From contig NC_087067.1 in the NCBI RefSeq assembly GCF_963678635.1, positions 17,863,639-17,927,638 on the forward strand: 64,000 bases of DNA. Direction: 5' to 3'. This DNA comes from Symsagittifera roscoffensis (Eukaryota > Xenacoelomorpha > Acoela > Convolutidae). A model generated the notes under the pieces. The model was not told the DNA's origin. It did not search any database and worked only from the letters and a program-made list of their open reading frames with translations. Below are positions 60,731 to 64,000 of this stretch, in pieces. Position numbers and translations under genes: made by a program. Position 1 is the stretch's first letter, and every line of letters starts with the position of its first letter.

Positions 60731-63700
60731 ATGATAAAACAGTTTCGCAATTTTCTTTGCTGCCAGTGTCTGAACCTCGTGGAAAGCAAAATGTATTTTT
60801 CAAAGTTGAGCATTGCTATGCTGCCCGAGCATACCAGACAAAGAGTTTTCAAAACTGATGAGTTGAGTAGCCACGAACGCTTGAACTGGGAAAAAAGCGT
60901 CACTCAAGCTGCTTTAAAAACTTCAGGTTTGGAAAATGAACCGGGTTCTACTGAAAGCGATATCGAGAAACCTTTCGCGGAGTTGTTTCTACCGCAAGTC
61001 CATGGAAAGTCTATTCTCGAGCATTTTGAGTTCATGGGTGAAAATTTAATCAGCTCAGTTGAAAGTCGGATTAACCGGTGTCTTGCGCAGCAATTTCACG
61101 GAACCCGGCCAGATTCATGGAGTGGTTCGACTGGATGGACCTGTTATGACAGAAATACATATAGTGCTAAGAACCCCGGAAACGAAGAATTTCTCATCTT
61201 TGACGTTGAGGTTAATGTTGCTACGTCGCAATATTATCCAGTTATGGCAACTGCATACGCTCCGTTAACTCAGAGATGGTATTCTTGGAATAGGTCAGCA
61301 AAAAAAGGTTCAAATAAATTTTGTTTTAACTGCCGGACATGTGTTAGTACACTTGCGAACGCAGTGTAAATAGTGCGAGTATTCTTTTTTTCAACCTATG
61401 TCGGAAATATTGGTACCAATTTTGGAGGCTTTTTTGATAGTATGTGCTTTGACATTCGGTGAGTTACAAGTTAATACCGTTGATTCATTTTTAACTCCTC
61501 AAATGAACCGAAAAAAGCTAATTGTTTTGAAAAATTACAAAAATGAAAACTGCATTCCAACGCAAAATCTCGCATCTTTCCAACTCGACTCGATGTCTTT
61601 TTTTTAAATGCTTAATTTATACTTAATTTGGCTGTATGTTTTCCAATATAATACCTGTAAAGTTAATTAGTTTATTGTAAACTATACCTGTAAAGTTAAA
61701 GTTAAGATGCTCAAAATGTAAATAAAATCCCAAAATAAGCAAGATTTGAATTGGACTGCGCATGATTAAAAGAAATGACCAGTTAAAGGTTTAAAGTAAA
61801 AAGAAAAGAGTTCAACGCAAGATTTTTGAAATCGTGATGATACTTCTGTTATTAGTAGACTACGATATCTATTACTAGTAGACTATTGATCTCCATGAAG
61901 ACTAGAAAAAATGAATGTCTCAATCAGCGAGTCAGTCCAAGGCAAAGCTGGATTCTAAACTGTCACCACATGACATAGATAACTTAGTTCGATTATTTTC
62001 AATAAACATTATGAAAAACGTTCCGCTTTTAAGCAAGCCTGATTTCTGGCTACAAACTTGCGCATTTCTCAGTTTTTTTTAGCGAACTTTAAAAATATGG
62101 CTTGAGCAAATTTGAAGCTCAGAAATTACCCAAAAATATTGGAATGCGAAAATTGTATAGAAGCTTTGTTTTGTTTGAAAGTTTGAAGTTGTTTCTGTGA
62201 TATACAGAACATTCAGTGCTTCTCGCACGGATTTTTTTATATTTAAGCTCGTTTTTCATTTTTTTTCCAACAGCAGTTTATTGAACGCTCTCCGAGAAGT
62301 AGCGTTGCACTTAACATCAGAGGTATCCTAGTATCCCATCCAAATATCAAATCTTTAATTTAATTTTCCTTAACACGAAAAATTCTTGATATTGAAAAAG
62401 CTGTTCAATTTTGAATTTTTCTGCACTTAAAAATTTGAACCAAGAAAAGAAAAATGAATTTGAAAAGGCCTTTTCTTTCCTGACATCGTTTTTACATTCG
62501 ATGAATGTTGTGAAGACTGTTATATAGGTCGTGATCATTTTTTTCAGGAAAAATCTTTCAAGTTGATCACGCTCAAATTTGATTTTTCGCGATTTGAGTT
62601 ATGATTTCTTTTGGCTCTTTTTCTTTTTCCCCCCACCTCACACGACCATCAACTTTATGGTGTAACGAGTGGTTTTACAAGGTTAATTATGGAGACCAAA
62701 TATGTTTGGCATAGCTTAATTAGTCCGCATGTCAATTTTAATAACGATCGGACAATGTGAACAGTAACTTTACTATCTAAAAACTGCAGATGGGGGGGGG
62801 GGGAAGGAAAAAGAGCCTTTCTTTTTAAATCAATTCATTTCCTTTGTTTGAAAAACGACAAACTCCGCTATGGAACAGCGAAAGTGTAAAAGACACGAAA
62901 AAATTAATTGACTTCTTATTATGCAAGTAGATTAGATTTTTCAGATTTCACAGCGGAATACAGTAGTGGACAAAAGTAAACGCAAATTCAGATTTTTACT
63001 CTTTAAAATTACTCTCTTCTACTCACTTCGATTTTCTGAGATTTTCTGACATAGATCAAGAGCAAATAATTAGAGCTACCGTCTTTAAAACTATCAGTAT
63101 TTGGTTTCCGTGACTCACAAATGTAATCCGGGTCTGAAAATGACAGTTTTCCTCATCTGCTCTAAGTTTTGCATTCTTTCTTGAAATAGCAGAGTAAAAA
63201 AGTTGTTCAAGCGACGTGAAACATTCTCAGCGAGAAAATGGAAATAATCAGTGTGAAAACTTCACTAAACTTTACTCGGACATTTCCTACGTTTTCACGC
63301 AAAGTAAAAAAAACTTAGTGCAGATGAGGAAAACTGGCATTTCCAGACCCCTACCCTACTACACTGCTGAGTCTCAGAAACCCAATATTGATAGTTTCAG
63401 AGACGGTAGCTCTAATCATTTGCTCTTGGTCTATGTAAAAATTTAGCAAAAAGTTGAAGTAAACGTTGTCGAAAATGGACATTGAAAGCAGGTGTTTTAG
63501 AGAGTAAAAACGTGAATTTGCGCTTAATTTTGTTCACTATTGTAAAAATTTTACCTATTGATCCAGTTTTTTCACATTGATTTATTTTAATCTGAAAGTG
63601 TCAATCATTAGTTTTGATAAAAATTCAAAGAGCTTTCAGGACATTTTTTAAACTTCGAAATTCTGTTCCTTGCATTCAATGACTGTTTTCCAATTGCCTG

Positions 63701-64000
63701 TTGATATGTTTTCTATTATCGTTAAGAGATGAAAACTTTTAGTCCGGCCTTATGGCGTCACGATATCACAGACCAGTTCAATCCTGAGAAAGTGTTTGAC
63801 TTCCTTATTCCAATCCAGTCATCCGACGACTCAAAGAAAAGCAATGGCAGTCGGGGACCTGTAATTGTGGGGCACAATGTGGCTTTTGATAGGCAGTATA
63901 TCCAAAGCGAGTATGCAGATGCAGAGAGGTTTCTCTCAGAAGGAGTGACAAGTGATAAAACATATCTGGACACCATGGCAATGCACCAGGCCGTGTGTGG
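60731..64000 (+). CDS. POLG: Mitochondrial DNA polymerase gamma catalytic subunit, N-terminal and exonuclease part (runs off the window)
   Basis: Exon 1, 60731-61293, and exon 2, 63743 to beyond 64000, join at a phase-2 intron of 2449 bp (AATAG|GTCAGC...CTTTTAG|TCCGG); the splice restores a single frame through WYSWNSPALW. A short, Arg/Lys-bearing N-terminus could target mitochondria. The region 80-128 matches the POLG N-terminal domain. Exo I is FDVEV with Asp158 and Glu160 (human Asp198/Glu200); Exo II is VIVGHNVAFDR with Asp237 (human Asp274), followed by YLDTMAMHQAVCG (human LDTMSMHMAISG). These residues bind the metals for 3'-5' proofreading of mitochondrial DNA. Exo III, the spacer and the polymerase domain lie beyond the edge. 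The start codon is tentative: MLPEHTRQRVF (residues 30-40) matches conserved sequence, and an upstream exon is possible. Confidence 0.92.
61294..62960 (+). other. POLG intron 1, left part
   Basis: AT-rich intron with no nested gene recognised. A 12-G run lies at 62792-62803. Short duplications such as ACCTGTAAAGTTAA (61660-61700) and AGTAGACTA (61855-61885) are present. Confidence 0.6.
62961..63542. mobile_element. Tc1/mariner-type foldback MITE in the POLG intron
   Basis: The 582-bp segment is flanked by TA (62959-62960 and 63543-63544). Its ends, CAGTAGTGGACAAAAGTAAA and the complement of CAATAGTGAACAAAATTAAG, extend as inverted repeats inward for ~240 bp with interruptions. TA target duplication and the CAGTNGTGGACAAAA terminus are typical of Tc1/mariner relatives. 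It carries no transposase; an open frame at 63216-63446 is incidental. Confidence 0.85.

Noticed and set aside
61059-61268. Alternative open frame inside POLG exon 1
   Set aside because: Shadow of the POLG frame; no independent support.
63216-63446. 76-codon open frame in the POLG intron
   Set aside because: It falls inside the foldback MITE and has no recognisable domain.

Overview
This 64 kb window is AT-rich animal nuclear DNA, almost certainly from an invertebrate. The evidence is a pair of two-exon Cys-loop (nicotinic-receptor-like) channel genes, the first part of the nuclear gene for mitochondrial DNA polymerase gamma with a consensus intron, an APE-type LINE, and a Ty3/gypsy LTR element. 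I cannot name the species. Host coding sequence is only a few percent of the window; most of the rest is mobile elements and their satellites.

Layout. 1-7442: a young Ty3/gypsy (Mag-like) LTR element whose 5' LTR is cut by the window edge; broken. 7966-8199: a hAT-type MITE with perfect 8-bp target duplications. 8696-9614: left arm of a ~0.92 kb inverted repeat whose right arm is 24624-25542. Between the arms lie Cys-loop gene 1 (11100-12442), a 22-bp minisatellite (12590-13340), copies of a dispersed hairpin-ended MITE, and a 1.76 kb satellite array (16589-24624, ~4.55 units) that is itself assembled from pieces of that MITE. 25543-34780: short arrays, MITE copies, a dispersed duplicated repeat and unassigned AT-rich DNA. 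34780-37350: a direct segmental duplicate of the gene 1 neighbourhood carrying Cys-loop gene 2, which has a +1 shift at the signal-peptide boundary. 38788-40450: two elements of a second MITE family, one nested in a hairpin-ended MITE. 45300-46330: a gypsy pol fossil. 49036-54380: a decayed LINE whose central 2.26 kb is tandemly duplicated. About 54400-59110 (minus): a better preserved CR1-like LINE with an SGNH-esterase ORF1 and an ORF2 that opens with a 2A-type ribosome-skipping motif. 60731-64000: the exonuclease part of POLG, running off the right edge, with a Tc1/mariner-type foldback MITE in its intron.

The host genes do not form a pathway: the receptor-like subunits would act at the cell membrane, the polymerase in mitochondria. 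The most interesting material is the mobile DNA: a 2A motif behind a signal-like leader in a LINE; a MITE family with a hairpin near each end whose stem changes sequence but keeps pairing; and a satellite made from that MITE. All breaks I could trace in the LINE ORFs, and the one in receptor gene 2, lie at short A or T runs, so assembly errors must be excluded before calling decay.
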